From Mallotus nudiflorus (taxonomy: Eukaryota > Streptophyta > Magnoliopsida > Malpighiales > Euphorbiaceae): 64,000 nt of DNA. The notes under the pieces were generated by a model that was given only the letters and a program-made list of their open reading frames with translations, was not told the origin of the DNA and searched no databases. Positions 34,825 to 47,500 of this stretch are shown here, piece by piece (the stretch's first letter is position 1; each line of letters opens with the position of its first letter). The stretch spans positions 62,001-126,000 of the forward strand of contig CANTUR010000904.1 in NCBI GenBank assembly GCA_947683625.1. Direction: 5' to 3'. The position numbers and the translations under genes are program-made.

Positions 34825-34896
34825 TCATTATTATTAATACTATGGTTATTGTTATAATTATTAGTGTTATTATTGTTATTATTTTAATGCATGTGT

Positions 34897-34898
<2 letters not shown>

Positions 34899-34932
<34 letters not shown>
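34899..34932. repeat. (TA)n microsatellite
   Basis: An uninterrupted TA dinucleotide run inside the Tekay B LTR. Confidence 0.9.
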
Positions 34933-34938
<6 letters not shown>

Positions 34939-35223
34939 TATAAAGAAAGAAAGAGTCAAAAGCATTTTTTCGAGTCAATATTCTCTCTCCCTCTTTTCTT
35001 TCTTTTTCTTTTTCTTCTTCCTTGCTTTCCACCATTTTCGATGTGCAGCAGCAGCCCGATGCCTTCCACCCATGCCTGAGCCACCACCAGACCACCACTA
35101 ACCTTGCCACCACCTCCCCACCTTCCTTTCTTCCTCCTACCACCGCCAAGAAGCCTCTAGTTGCCTGAAAAATCAAGAACAACACCTACTGCTATAGTAA
35201 CTCAATGAGAATCCAATGGTTTT

Positions 35224-38200
35224 TGTAATATCCCGTGTTTTTAAAATATTTTTACACTGTATCGGGATATGCAGTGTTAATAATTTCTGTATATTTTATG
35301 ATATTTTTACGAGTTAATATGTATTTAAAACCTATTTTAATTACTGTGAATTATTTTCAGTGTTTTACGTAAAATTTTCCCGGGATTTGCATTTTCGGGG
35401 AAATTTTCACGTAAATATTTTAATATTAATTATATTAAATATATTTTCGGACTTGCATGAACTCATGCGTATTTTTAAATTATTAAATAAAGCATGTGTG
35501 TGTATATTTATTTAATTAGGGTTTATTATTACCCTAATATTTTATTAATTATTTATTAGTTTTATTGTTATTTAATTATTTTTATTTAGTATAAATTATT
35601 AAAATATTAAATTTTATGTGTGTGGTGTATATTTGATGTGTGTAATTTAATATTATTTTAATATATAGTATAAATTATATATATATACATATATACATTA
35701 AAAATTGTCAAAATTATAAAAGTTTGGTTTATTTACGAAACTGCCCCCGTGAGCTTCTTCTTCCTCCCGACCGTTTCCTTCACCGTCCGGTCGCTGCTAC
35801 TGCCATTTCTTCACCGTGGGTGTGCCGTACGGTGTGCCACCACCTTCCCCAGCCTTCCTCACCGCTTGTGGTAGCCATTTCAGGCGTCGGGGAAGCTTGA
35901 TATCGTCGGAAGCCGAGAGTTGCATCTTCTTCTTCCCTCGCCGATTCCGGCCATCGTTTTCGACACCGCCGGTCTCTTTCTTCTCCTTGAGCTCCGGTGA
36001 GTGTGATTCTAGCTTTTGTTTGAGCTAAAATGGTTTAGATTTGCTTAGGTTTCGATTTTTCAATTTCGGTCACATTAGGGTTTTTGATTTTTTTGAGCTT
36101 CGAATTGAATGATTCATGAAAACTCCCTTCAAAAATGTTGATACTAGTAGCTCAAACTACATGTATGAATTTTTGTAGAATTTTTGGAGATTTTTTGGAT
36201 TTTTGGGTATTTTTGAATATTTTAATATTATTTTCTAATTTTCGGAAATTAATTATTTAAATTATGAAATTGGAGTTTATGGTTAAATTAGGTGTTTAAA
36301 TGAATTATAGGAATTTATTTGGAATTTTTATGAATTTCTAAGTATTTATTTTGAATTATTGAAGTTTATGTGATTTTGAGAAATTAGGTTAAATGTGTTT
36401 TTAATTGATTTTAATTGGTTAATTGAGTTTAATTATTGATATTATTGATAAATATGTTGAGAAAATTAATTTTGGATAATTGTATAATTTTTGGTGAATT
36501 TTTGAAGTAATTTAAGTATATTAATATATATAGGGGTATTTTGGTAAGTTTACCCTAAATTGGCTAAAAATGTAATTTAATTGGTTTTAATAGTTATTTA
36601 AGGTATAAAAATGATTTCTACAAAATATTTGGTATTTTTAACTAATTAAAACTATTTTTCGTGAATTATTTTCAATTATATATAATATACGGTTTTTCTA
36701 ATAAAATGAGTTTTTATTGGTTTTTAATGTATTTTAAGGTTAATTATGTAATTTCTACCTATGAGATGTATTTCTAGGTTTTAAGAGTATTTTTGGTATA
36801 TCTGGAATATGTTCTGTGATTGTGGACCCCGATCGGTGGATTGTAGTCTAGAGTCCGACCGAGGGGTTGTGGATTGTGTTGAGCTTATTTTTCGAAGTGT
36901 ATTTCTTTGCAGGGTTGGCTCTACTCTTTTGAGTAGGGAGATGTCCGTTTTACAGGGGAGGTTCTGCCGGATTTTTGGTAGAATTCTCGTAAAACGTGAT
37001 ATCCAGTCGAATCCTAATTTCTGATTCTATGTTTAATACTCTAGATCGAATTCTAGGATTTTTGTTAGGGTTTATTCTGATGTCTATTATTTATTATTTG
37101 TTTAGTTGCACCGAGACTGAGGGCTAGTGGACCAGGCCCGTCGGACCTGTCTCGTGGAGCGCATTAGGTAAGTTACTATACTATATATATATGCTTAGGA
37201 TGCATGATTTAGAAATGCATGTTTTATGTTGATTAAATATGCATAAATAAATTGATTATTTCTTAAGTTTATATTAAGTATATTTTTGGTATATATTAAA
37301 TTATATGCATGTTTTATGAATAAAATATATTTCTAGCTTAATTTATAATTCGATTGAATGCATTTGATATATATATACTCGAAATATACCTGGTTTACTT
37401 TTGGTATATTTCCGGTATATATATGGATTATATTGTTATTTCATTTACATTCATGCATCATTTATTGTGAATGGATGTTTTATATTTAATAATGAAGGAT
37501 ATCAATAGAACGTGCTACCTAGTGGGCAGCACTAGGACCGAGTACGTACCGGTACGCCTATAGCTTTAGGCTATGTTACTAACTAATTGTGGATATTGAT
37601 TTGATATGATTATTGATATGTGAGATATGGTTTGGAGGTGTGATTGCTGGAGCTCGGTTGACCAAGTGTCTCGGGGCCAATCACACTGGCAGTCAGACTA
37701 CTGGAGCTCGATTGACTTAGTGTCTCGGGGCCAGTCTACTGTCCAAATGGATTAAGTGGATATATTTGGAATAAGTGAGCCTGTATGGCTAGAGTGTTGT
37801 TTAACACTATTTTTTGAGGTTGCGTTATTCTAGGGTTCTATGTGATCCTTCATAAAAGATGATTTTTAATGAAAATATATAAAAATGATTTTCTGCATCT
37901 GTGTGAAATTGCCTATATATATACATATTACATATATACTGTTGACTGTATGCATTATCACTTAGTGTGTATATATATATATTATAGTAATTCACTCAGT
38001 GAGGTCTGACTCCCCTCCGTTGACTATTTTTCAGGAGAGTCAACTTCTTCAGACCTCAGTAGCAGGTCGATACGCCGAATTTCTTCCGCCCCGGCTTCTT
38101 TATGTAAATTATTTACTTGAGTCTTATTTATTTTATCTAGACACTGCAGTAGTTGTGAATTAAAGTATTGGATTTCATGTATTTTATTTAAAGAGATGTA

Positions 38201-38434
38201 TTATATTGAAACTGGATTTGTATTAAAGAGATTATGTATCTATAAGATGAGATTTTGATTTAAATCCAGTTGATGTGAATAATATTATGATTTTTATTTC
38301 CGCTGCATATTATAGTGTTATTGTTATTGTTATTATTGCATGTTTATTTTATTTTTAGGCTTGCTACGGGTTCCGGATTCGAAAGAATTCCCGTTCCCTA
38401 GCGCCAGTCATGGCCCCTGTTTTGGGTCGTGACA
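35224..38434 (+). mobile_element. Tekay-family solo LTR, plus orientation
   Basis: A 3211 bp LTR from TGTAATATCCCGTG to GGGTCGTGACA. The perfect target duplication GTTTT lies at 35219-35223 and 38435-38439. It interrupts the Tekay B LTR. It is the cleanest plus-strand copy of the LTR and serves as reference for the splice-like sites and hairpins described in the findings. A TATA-rich stretch at 35670-35700 precedes a GC- and CT-rich block at 35745-35996. Confidence 0.95.
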
Positions 38435-38439
38435 GTTTT

Positions 38440-40886
38440 AGCTTGTGTTTCTAGGCTTGTTCTACTCCTCTCGACACGGGCTTGACATTTCTCAACTCAT
38501 TTCAAGCTTAGGACATCCGGTTACTTAGTTATCTTCAAGTTTAGTTTATGCCTATTAGTGTTTTTGGTTTTTTTTTAGCTTGAGTTTGAATGACTTTTGT
38601 TAACTTCTTTTGGAAATGTTGATTTATTAATCTTTAGCTTCTCAAATATATTTTTAGTTTATTTTTCTGAATTTATTTAAATTATGTGTAATTATTGTAT
38701 TTTTGGCAATTAAAATGAATTTTTATTAATTATGTGTTTTATATATTTTTTATAGAAATTATGTTAAATTAGTATAGTTAATTTAAATTATTAGCCTTGG
38801 AAATGAGAAAATAATTTTTAGTAATTTTGGTTAATTTTTTAATAATATTTAGTATTATGTGAATTTTTTATTAATGGGTAAATTTTGCGTTTTTATTGAA
38901 ATTATTGTTAAATTATATGTTTTGAATAATTTTAGAATAATAAATAGTATTAAAATAATTTTTAAAAATTATTTAATATTTTTAACTAATTAATAATAAT
39001 TTTTGAAAATATATTCAAATAATAGTTTTATTTATTATTTTTGTAATTAAATGAGTTTTTAACTATTTTTATTACATATTTAAATAATTTATTTATAAAT
39101 TTTACTATTTGACGTTAAGTATTTGAAAAATGAATTTTTTTAATATTATATAATTTTTTTAAGATTTTATTTAGTTATTGTGAAAATAATTATATTTAAT
39201 GTTTTGTTATTTAAATAAATTGTATTGTTGTTTATTATTGATATTTATGGATTTTAATGATTTTTATTATATTATTATTAAATATTATTTTTATTATGAA
39301 TTGTGATCTTGGGTTGGGAAATTGTGTAGTTCGGAGTCCCAATCAGAGGCGTGGAGCATTTGTGATTTCAGAAATGTGTTTGCCTGCAGGATCAGCTCTA
39401 TTTTCAGTAAAGAGGCATTTGTTTCACTAAGGAGATTATGTCGAATTTTCAGTAGAATTTTTGTCAAACGTGACAGTCGAGTCGATTTTGAGTTTTTGAA
39501 TTTAGATCGAGTCGTCCTTTAGAATTCCTAGAAGTAAAATTAGGTATTCGATTCTGATGTTATTATTATTTATTTTCTATAGATGCACTGAGACCGATGC
39601 CTATCAAACTAGGCCCATCGAGTCTGTCTAGAGGAACGCAAACCTGTGAATTATTATTTTATATATGCATTGCATATAAGATGCATGATTATGAGCATTC
39701 ATGTTTTAATATGTATTTAAACATGAATTATTTTATTAAATGATTTAGTATATTTTTGGTATACTTTCAGTATATTTTGGCATATTTCGATATATATGCA
39801 ATGTATATGTTGATATATTTTTAATACATACTTGGTATATTTTTGGTATATTCATGGTTTATTTTGGTATATATGTGACATATATATTTGGAATATTTTT
39901 AGTATATATCCAATATATTTCTAGTATATAATTGGTATATTTCTAGTATATGTTTGGGATATGTTTAATATATATATGGTATATTTCTTTATAAATGGAT
40001 GCCATTATGTTTGAATTATGCATGATATTATTTTTAATAATTATTTGATTTATTTGAAGGATATTAATAGAACGTATTATCTAGTGGGTTGCACTAGGAC
40101 TGTGTACTAGTTCGTTAGACTTTAGGATCGATATTATGAAATCACTTGACGTCTAATTTGATTATTTGATTATCGAGAATTTTAGTGATTTAGTAGTGTG
40201 ATTGCGGGAGCTCAGTTGACTTAGTGTCTCGGGGCCAGTCTACTATCCAAAATGGAATAAGAGAATTACTTTAGAATTAAGTTAGCTTGTATAACTAGTG
40301 AGTTTTATGATTGAGGTTGCGAATTTTAGGGTTCTATTTAATCTTTCACTTAAATAGATCTTTTTTGCATTTCTTATATATAAAAGTGGATTTTTGCATT
40401 TGTGTGAAATGCCTGTATATATTTATATTTATATTGATGCTTGACTGCATATGGCTTTAGGTTGTATGTATATATATTATAATAATTCACTCAGTGAAGT
40501 TTGACTCCCCTCAACATTTTTTTATAGGGTCTTCTTCTTCTTCAGACCTCCTCAACAGTACTTTATGTTGGTCTTCTTCTGCCCCGACTAGACTATGTAA
40601 ATTTTATATCAGAACTCTTGTTGTACTATAGAAATTGCAATAGCAGTGTTATTGTGTTAGAAGTGTATCGTATTGATTTGACATTTGTATCATAATATTA
40701 TATGAATATTTTTATTATGATATGATGTATAAGATTTGCTTTATTTTTATTAATAAATTTTTAATTCTGGTGTTATTTTTGTATTATTATTGCATGTGTG
40801 TTATTTTTAAGGCTTACTACATGTTTCGGATTCAAAAGAATTCCTTTCTCTAGCGCCGGTTATGACTCCTAGTTTGGGTCATGACT
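38440..40886 (+). repeat. Tekay B 5' LTR, second part
   Basis: It resumes after the solo LTR and its TSD. Family landmarks are present: a GTAGTTCGG-type block at 39326, an AACGTATTATCTAGTGGG block at 40071, a single GGAGCTCAGTTGACTTAGTG hairpin block at 40208, and CACTCAGTGAAGTTTGACTC at 40489. It ends GGGTCATGACT with the terminal CA changed. Confidence 0.75.
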
Positions 40887-40906
40887 AAGTTAGTATTAGA
40901 GCCTAG
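40887..40906 (+). other. Primer-binding site of Tekay B (tRNA-iMet type, decayed)
   Basis: AAGTTAGTATTAGAGCCTAG corresponds to AAGTTGGTATCAGAGC with G-to-A and C-to-T changes. Confidence 0.75.
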
Positions 40907-41082
40907 GTTATTACTATTGTGGACCTAGGTTATCAGAGTCATGTTTTCTTTGAAACTACTGCAGTAAATTAGGTTCGATTATGTCTTCGATAAGTTTTCC
41001 TTGATTTAGTTTTTTGTGTATCGTTAGGTTATCTATTTGTTATCTGTTTTGTCTGAATCCCGTTAGTTTTTGTTTTTTCATA

Positions 41083-42426
41083 ATGAGGAGGTAAACGCAT
41101 GTCGCTCCACTAGTCATTGAGGTCGAGGATGATGAGTCCTTTTAAGATAAAGTTTTACCTCCTGAGCTGCCAGCTAGGTGCAGAGGTAGAGACAGAGGTA
41201 GACCTCGACGAGCGGCAGGTCACCATATATAGAGAGATCTACTAGATGAGGAACCTATAGAACTAGAGTTTGAGGAAGCTACTATACCTCTAGCCACACC
41301 GCAGATGAAGCATGTATATCAACAGGGTATGTCTGACCCTGAGGCCGTGTTGTTTGACACCAAATTCGATTGAATATCTTTCGACAGGACATCAAATCCT
41401 CTAGATTTTTTGCATGCCATTGAGATGAGGACTCGAACTGTTTACATCGAGTATCGGAGGATTATGATAGTTGAGCTATCTATTGAGGGACCAGCCCTGG
41501 ATTGGTTCGTTTTGGTCATCCAACCGTATATGACGATGATGACTTGGGCTCAGTTCTAAGAGAGGTTTATAAGGTGTTTCTATCCTGAGCCATTGCGGAT
41601 GAGCTACAAATTTTTATTGACCAACATTTCTAGAGGTGACAGATCTGTAGAGGACTATACCAAAGAGTTCCTCAGATTGGGTTGATATGTAGAGGATTTA
41701 ATGCGAGATTAGTATTTTACCATTACGACATATATTACTAGACTGGGTTTTACTTTTGTAGGATGCCTATTGCAAGCCTTACTCTTTAGTCGGTGATATA
41801 GTTGGCTAAGGAGATAGAGCTCAGATTGGTCAGGTATGGAGTTATACCTGATCATTATCAGTTGGGAGGTGTTCAGTTAGGAGGATTTCAGAGTACACTG
41901 TTCCAGACGTTTCAGATTGGCTCTAGCAGTCATCAGAGAGAATCTTATCAATAGAGCCAGAGACCTCAACAGAGAGTCCACAGGAGTAGTAGACATGGTT
42001 ATGGTGGACCACGTAGACCTATTAGATTCAGTTATAGAGCTACTAGTAGTAGTAGTGGTTAGAGTTCAGGTTGTGGCAGCATGGGATCAGCAGCCAATGC
42101 TTGTCACATGTATAGGAGAGTCCATCAGGGACCATACTACATGACTCTTTAAGTTTGTTTCAGATGCAGAAAAATAAGAAATTTTATAAGAGCGTGTCCT
42201 TATTCTGGTTACTAGTAGTAATTTCTGCAGTAGTTGATTGCCAGTTTAGCTCTAGCTCCTTTTTAGTTACCTCCAGCTTAGTATCCAAATACAACGCAAA
42301 TTGTTGTCCAGCAGGGGCATAACAAAGGTAGCAAATGGGATGCTAAGGGTTTTGGTCAAGCTTCCACCAGCCAGCAGGGAGGTCGAGGTTAAGCCAAAGT
42401 TTTCACCCTTTCCCAGTAGGATGCTT
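41083..42426 (+). pseudogene. gag: Tekay B gag pseudogene
   Basis: ATG at 41083 aligns with the MRRxARV start of the other copies, but the fourth codon is already TAG. Fragments in family order include DDESF, LPPELPARCRGR, HAIEMRTR, PALDWF, YTKEFLRLG and a degenerate remnant of the CCHC region near 42150. Several stops and frame changes interrupt it. The product would form the element particle in an intact copy. Confidence 0.8.
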
Positions 42427-43415
42427 AGGCATCCAATGTCATTGTTGCAGGTATTCTTCCAATTTGTTACTTGAATGCTAGAGTTTTATTTGATCCAGGT
42501 GCTACACATTCTTTCGTGTCCCCTTTTATTCTACGAAGTCATGTTAGCAAGCTTTAAGGATGGCTTTTCCTTTATCTGTCACCACTCCTTTAAGCGATTT
42601 GTTAGATGTTGACATAGTTCTTTTTGGATGTTCGGTGTTCATCGGAGGTAGAGAACTGCTAATGGAATTGGTATTGTTGGATGTGATGGAGTTCGATATG
42701 ATCCTTAGTATGGATTGGTTATCTCAACATTATACCATTGTGAATTATTGGAGTAAAGAGGTAATTTTTAGAATTCCTGATGAAGAAGAGTTTAAGTTTG
42801 TGGGTGGTAAGAGTTCTGCACCTCAGAATCTCATCTCCACTATCACGGCTAGGAAGATGCTGAGGAATGGTTGTTAGGGATACTTGGTACTTATCAAGCA
42901 TACTTCAGGGGAGAAGTTGTGTCTCATAGATGTTCCAGTTGCCTATGAGTTTTTGATATTTTTCCTGAGGAGTTACCAAGTTTACCACCTTATAAAAAGA
43001 TTGAATTTTGTATAGATATGGTCCCAGGCACAACTCCTATTTCGATGCCACCTTACAGAATGGCTCCTGCAGAGTTGAAGGAATTAAAGGAGTAGTTGCA
43101 AGACTTATTGGATAAGGGTTTCATTAGACCCAGTATTTCTCTTTGGGGTGCACCAGTCCTATTTGTGAAGAAGAAGGATGGTACACTGAGACTGTGCATT
43201 GATTACAGAGAGCTTAATAAAGTGACAGTGAAGAACAAGTATCCTCTTCCGAGGATAGATGATTTGTTTGATCAACTTTAAGGTACACAGTTCTTTTTCA
43301 AGATTGACTTGAGGTCGGGTTATCATGAGTTGTGGATCAGTGAAGCCAATGTTCCTAAAATGACATTCCGCACTTGATATGGCCATTATGAATTTCTAGT
43401 GATGTCATTCGAGTT
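42427..43415 (+). pseudogene. Tekay B protease and truncated RT pseudogene
   Basis: Protease landmarks are LFDPGATHSFVS near 42487 and the MDWLSQH region near 42710. The longest open segments are 42560-42877 and 43096-43281. The latter holds GAPVLFVKKKDGTLRLCIDY and the ELNKV region of RT. The frame ends at the Tekay E insertion, before the catalytic FIDD motif. Confidence 0.85.
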
Positions 43416-44588
43416 TGTTATAACCCTAAATTTTAAATTATTTTATTTTATTATGAGATATGAAGTGTTAATAAATTTTAAAAGTCAAATGTAATTATTT
43501 TACTATTTTATGATTAATTACTATTATTTTGTGTTTAATTGGATTTTCTATGTAAATATATTATTTTGGACGTTTAATTTGCATGGTTTATATTTATTAT
43601 TTTCGGATAGCATTATTTCAATAACATTAATTTAGTGCATGGTTATTTTAATATTATTATTTCTATTATTGTTTTATCAAACTTCACTATTTATGTTGTT
43701 ATTAAATTATTTCATCATTTGTATTATTATCATTTAAGTGTTAATATTTTATGTATATACATATATTAATATATATTTGTGTATTTATACTTGTGTGAGA
43801 ATATATATATATATTTGTGTGTGTGTGTGTTTTATTTGTGGTGGAGAATTTTTAAACATAAAGTAATATGTATTATAATATATAGTTTAATATAAAGTTA
43901 ATATATACATATACATACAAACAATAAAAAACGTGAACCAAAACACAAAAACTTACCAAAATGCGAACACTGTGCTACCTGCCCTCCTTCACGCCATCGT
44001 CCGATTTTCTTCCTATCGGTGTGCCTCCTCGACGTCCAGCAAGCTTTGCCGCCTTCAGCTAGCAGCTCTGCCACCTTTCCTCTTCTTCTCCGGCACCGGT
44101 AGCTCGTGCAACCGGTGGAGATCGAGACCTCCATCTTTTCTGGCCATCTTTGATTTCGGCCATTGTTTCTTAAGTTTTTGGTCTCTATCAACTCTCTGAG
44201 CTTCGGTGATCACAATTCCAAGCTCTGATTGAGCTTAAACCCAATCATTTGTGAGTTTTCTCAATTTTTTGGTTTTAACCTTTTATGCTTTTTATTTTTT
44301 TGAGCTGATTTTTGGTTGATTTAGGCAAACTCTCTTCACAAAAGTTGTTCCTTGCAGCTTGATCTTCATGAATAATTTTTTTTTAATATGGAATTTATTT
44401 TAATTTTTGTGAATTTTTAAATATTTTATTATTATTTATTGAATTTTTGTAAATTAATCTATTAAATTATAAATTTGGTATATTTGGTGTTATTATAAAT
44501 TGTTATTAATTTTAGTGTTGAGATTATAATTTTTGTGATTTTTATATAATTTTTTTAAATATTTTTAGTTTATGTCAATATTAGAAAA
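43416..44588 (+). repeat. Tekay E 5' LTR, first part
   Basis: It resembles 53155-54130 in order: TGTTAATAAATTTTAAAA, the CT-rich block near 43975-44110, then TTTATGTCAAT. The ORFs on both strands at 43898-44199 fall in this CT-rich block and have no recognisable domain. Confidence 0.7.
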
Positions 44589-47500
44589 TGTAATATCCCG
44601 AGTTTTAAAATAATTTTAAACTGCATCGGGATATACAGTGTTAATAATTTATATATATATTTATGATTATTTAATTAGTTTGTTATTTATTAAAGTCATT
44701 TTAATTATTTTAAGTCTTTTATGTAAAATTTTTTCGAGAGTTTCATTTTCGGGGAAATTAAGATGTAAATAAATAAATATTAATTATTTTAGATGGTTTT
44801 GTGAAGTTGCATGAGTCCATGCATGATTTTTAAGTGTCAAATAAAAATATATATGTATACATGCATATATGCGCATTTAAATAAAATTAGGGTTTATTTT
44901 AATTAAATTAAATTAAATTATATAGTTTTAATAATAATTAAATGTGTATATATATGTATATGTATATATATATTATTATTTGAGTGTGTGGTTTATATTA
45001 ATTTAGGTATAATATTTATATATTAAAATAATATAAAATATAGTTGTATATATACATATATATTTACCAAAACAAAAAGTTCTCAATAATTACGATTTTG
45101 CCATCGACAACATTACCTTCTTCCTCAATGTCCTCCTTCCCTCTACGGCCACTGTCACGTTAATTTCTCACCGTCGGTGTGCTTCTCAGCCTTCCTCCTC
45201 CACCTCCAGCCCATCCCGCCGCCCTTAGCTTCCATTTCCGGCGAGTTTTGGTCGGTTTTTCTTAAAGAAACTGAAACTTGCCATTAACTCCGATCACAAT
45301 GATTCCGGCCACCATTTGAAGTGACACCGGTCTCTATCTCTTCCTTGAGCTATGATGAGTGCATTTCTAGGCTAGGTTTCACTTGATTTGGTCTAGATTT
45401 CCCTAGGTTTTGAATTTTCAATTTTGACCAACTTGTGTTCTTGAATTTTTTGAGTTTCGATTTCAATGATTCAAGCAAACTTCCTTCATAAATATTCATC
45501 CTAGTAGCTCAATATACATGCTGTAATTTTTGTGGAATTTTTGGGAATTTTTTTGATTTTTGTGAATTTTTTATTATTTTATTAATATTTTCTAATTTTC
45601 ATAAATTAATTAATTAAATTATGAAATTTTGATTTATGGTGTTTATAGGTGTTAAAATGCATTTTATGAATTTATTTGTAATTTTTATGATTTTTGTATA
45701 ATTATTGTGAATTTAATTAGTTTATGTGATTTTTAGAAAATTGGGTTAATTATGTGTTTTATTGAAATTAATTGGTTAATTGAGTATAATTATTGATATT
45801 ATTGAATTATATGTTGAGAAATTAATTTTTGAGTAATTATATTATTTTTAGTGTATTTTTGAATAATTATACTGAATTTATATATAATAGGGGTATTTTG
45901 GTAATTTGGCACTAAATTGGCTAAAAATATAATTAAATTGGTTTTAATAGTTATTTGAGATATAAAAATGATTCCTATGAATTATTTAGTATTTTTGACT
46001 AATTAAAACTATTTTTCATAAATCACTTTCAAATTATATATAATATATTATTTTTCTAAATAAATGAGTTTTTATTGATTTTTAATATGTTTTAGGGTTA
46101 ATTAAGTAATTTGGATTTATAAAATTTATTTTGGTTAATATTTACAAATTTATCGAGAATTACAAATTTTTAATAATATTTTAATAAAATTAGGGTTTTT
46201 ATGTATTTATTGGTAAAATAATTATTTTTAGCGTTTGAATTTCTAATTTGCTATATTTTGAGTATTAAAGGGTATTTTTGGTATTTTTAGCATTTCAATG
46301 TGATCTGTAATTATCTCGTGAATTGTAAACTTCGATCGGTGGAATTATAGTTGGAAGTTCGATCGAGGGACTTTGTGGCTGTATATTTTCGAAGTGTGTT
46401 TCTTGCAAGACCGGCTCTACTTTCTGAGTAGAGAGATGTCCATTTTACAGGGGAGGTTCTGTCGGATTTTTGGTAGAATTCTTGTAAAACGTAATATTCG
46501 GTCGAATTCCTATTCTTATTCTGTGTTCGGTATTTTTAGATCGAGTCTCTAAGGATTTCGATAGATTTATTCTAATTTCATATTGTCGTTTGTTTATTTA
46601 CCTGCGCCAAGACTGAGGCCTAGTGGACCAGGCCCGTCGGACCCGTCTCGAGGAGTGCAATAACTGTGAGTTGTTATCTTATATATATGTGCTCTAGGAT
46701 GCATGTTTTTAGAAATGTATGATTTATTTTATAAATTATGCATAAATGGTTTAATTATTGCTTAGGTTTATTTTTGGTATATTTTAAATTATATGCTTGT
46801 TTTATTGTGAATTTATACTTAAAATGTTTTTAAGTATATTTATAGTTTATTTTATAATTAAATTGAATTTATTGACGTATATATACTCGAAATATACTTC
46901 TTTTATTTTTGGTATATTTCTAGTATATATATAGTTTATATTGTTATTTTACTTAAAGTCATGCATCATTTATTTCATGAATGAATGGATTTATTTTAAA
47001 TGAAGGATATCAATAGAACGTGCTACCTAGTGGGCAACACTAGGACCGAGTACGTACCGGTATGACGATATAATTTAGGTTAAATTACTAACCTATTTGT
47101 GGATATTGATTGGATTAATTTATTTGATGTGAGATGTGATTTGAGAGTGTGATTGTTGGAGCTCGGTTGACCAAGTGTCTCGGGGCCCATCACACTGATA
47201 GTTAGACTGCTGGAGCTTGGTTGACTTAGTGTCTCGAGGCCAGTCTACTGTCCAAATGGAACAAGTGAATCTATTTGGAAAAAGTGAGCCTGTATGGCTA
47301 GAGTGTTGTCTAACACTGTTTGAGGTTGCGATTTCCTAGGGTTCTATTTGATCCTTCATATATGGATGTTATTTTCAGTTTTTATATAAAATGATTTTGC
47401 TATATTTGTGTGTTTTTGCCTGTATATATATTTATTATATATACTATTGAATGTGTGCATTTGTCATTTAGCTGTGCATGTATATATATTATAACAATTC

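Larger units (their letters stand above)
34668..35223 (+). repeat. Tekay B 5' LTR, first part
   Basis: It starts TGTAATGATCCAA, related to the TGTAATATCCCG start of the family. It contains (ATT)n/(GTT)n at 34783-34824, (TA)n at 34899-34932 and a C/T-rich block at 34980-35160 in the place of the GC-rich leader block of other LTRs. Confidence 0.65.
34668..43415 (+). mobile_element. Tekay B: old, 3'-interrupted Tekay-type element
   Basis: The 5' LTR is 34668-35223 plus 38440-40886, split by a solo LTR. It is followed by a Met-type primer site, a decayed gag and a protease-RT region that stops mid-RT where Tekay E begins at 43416. The rest must lie beyond the window. Many stops and frame changes make it the most decayed Tekay copy here. 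Confidence 0.8.
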
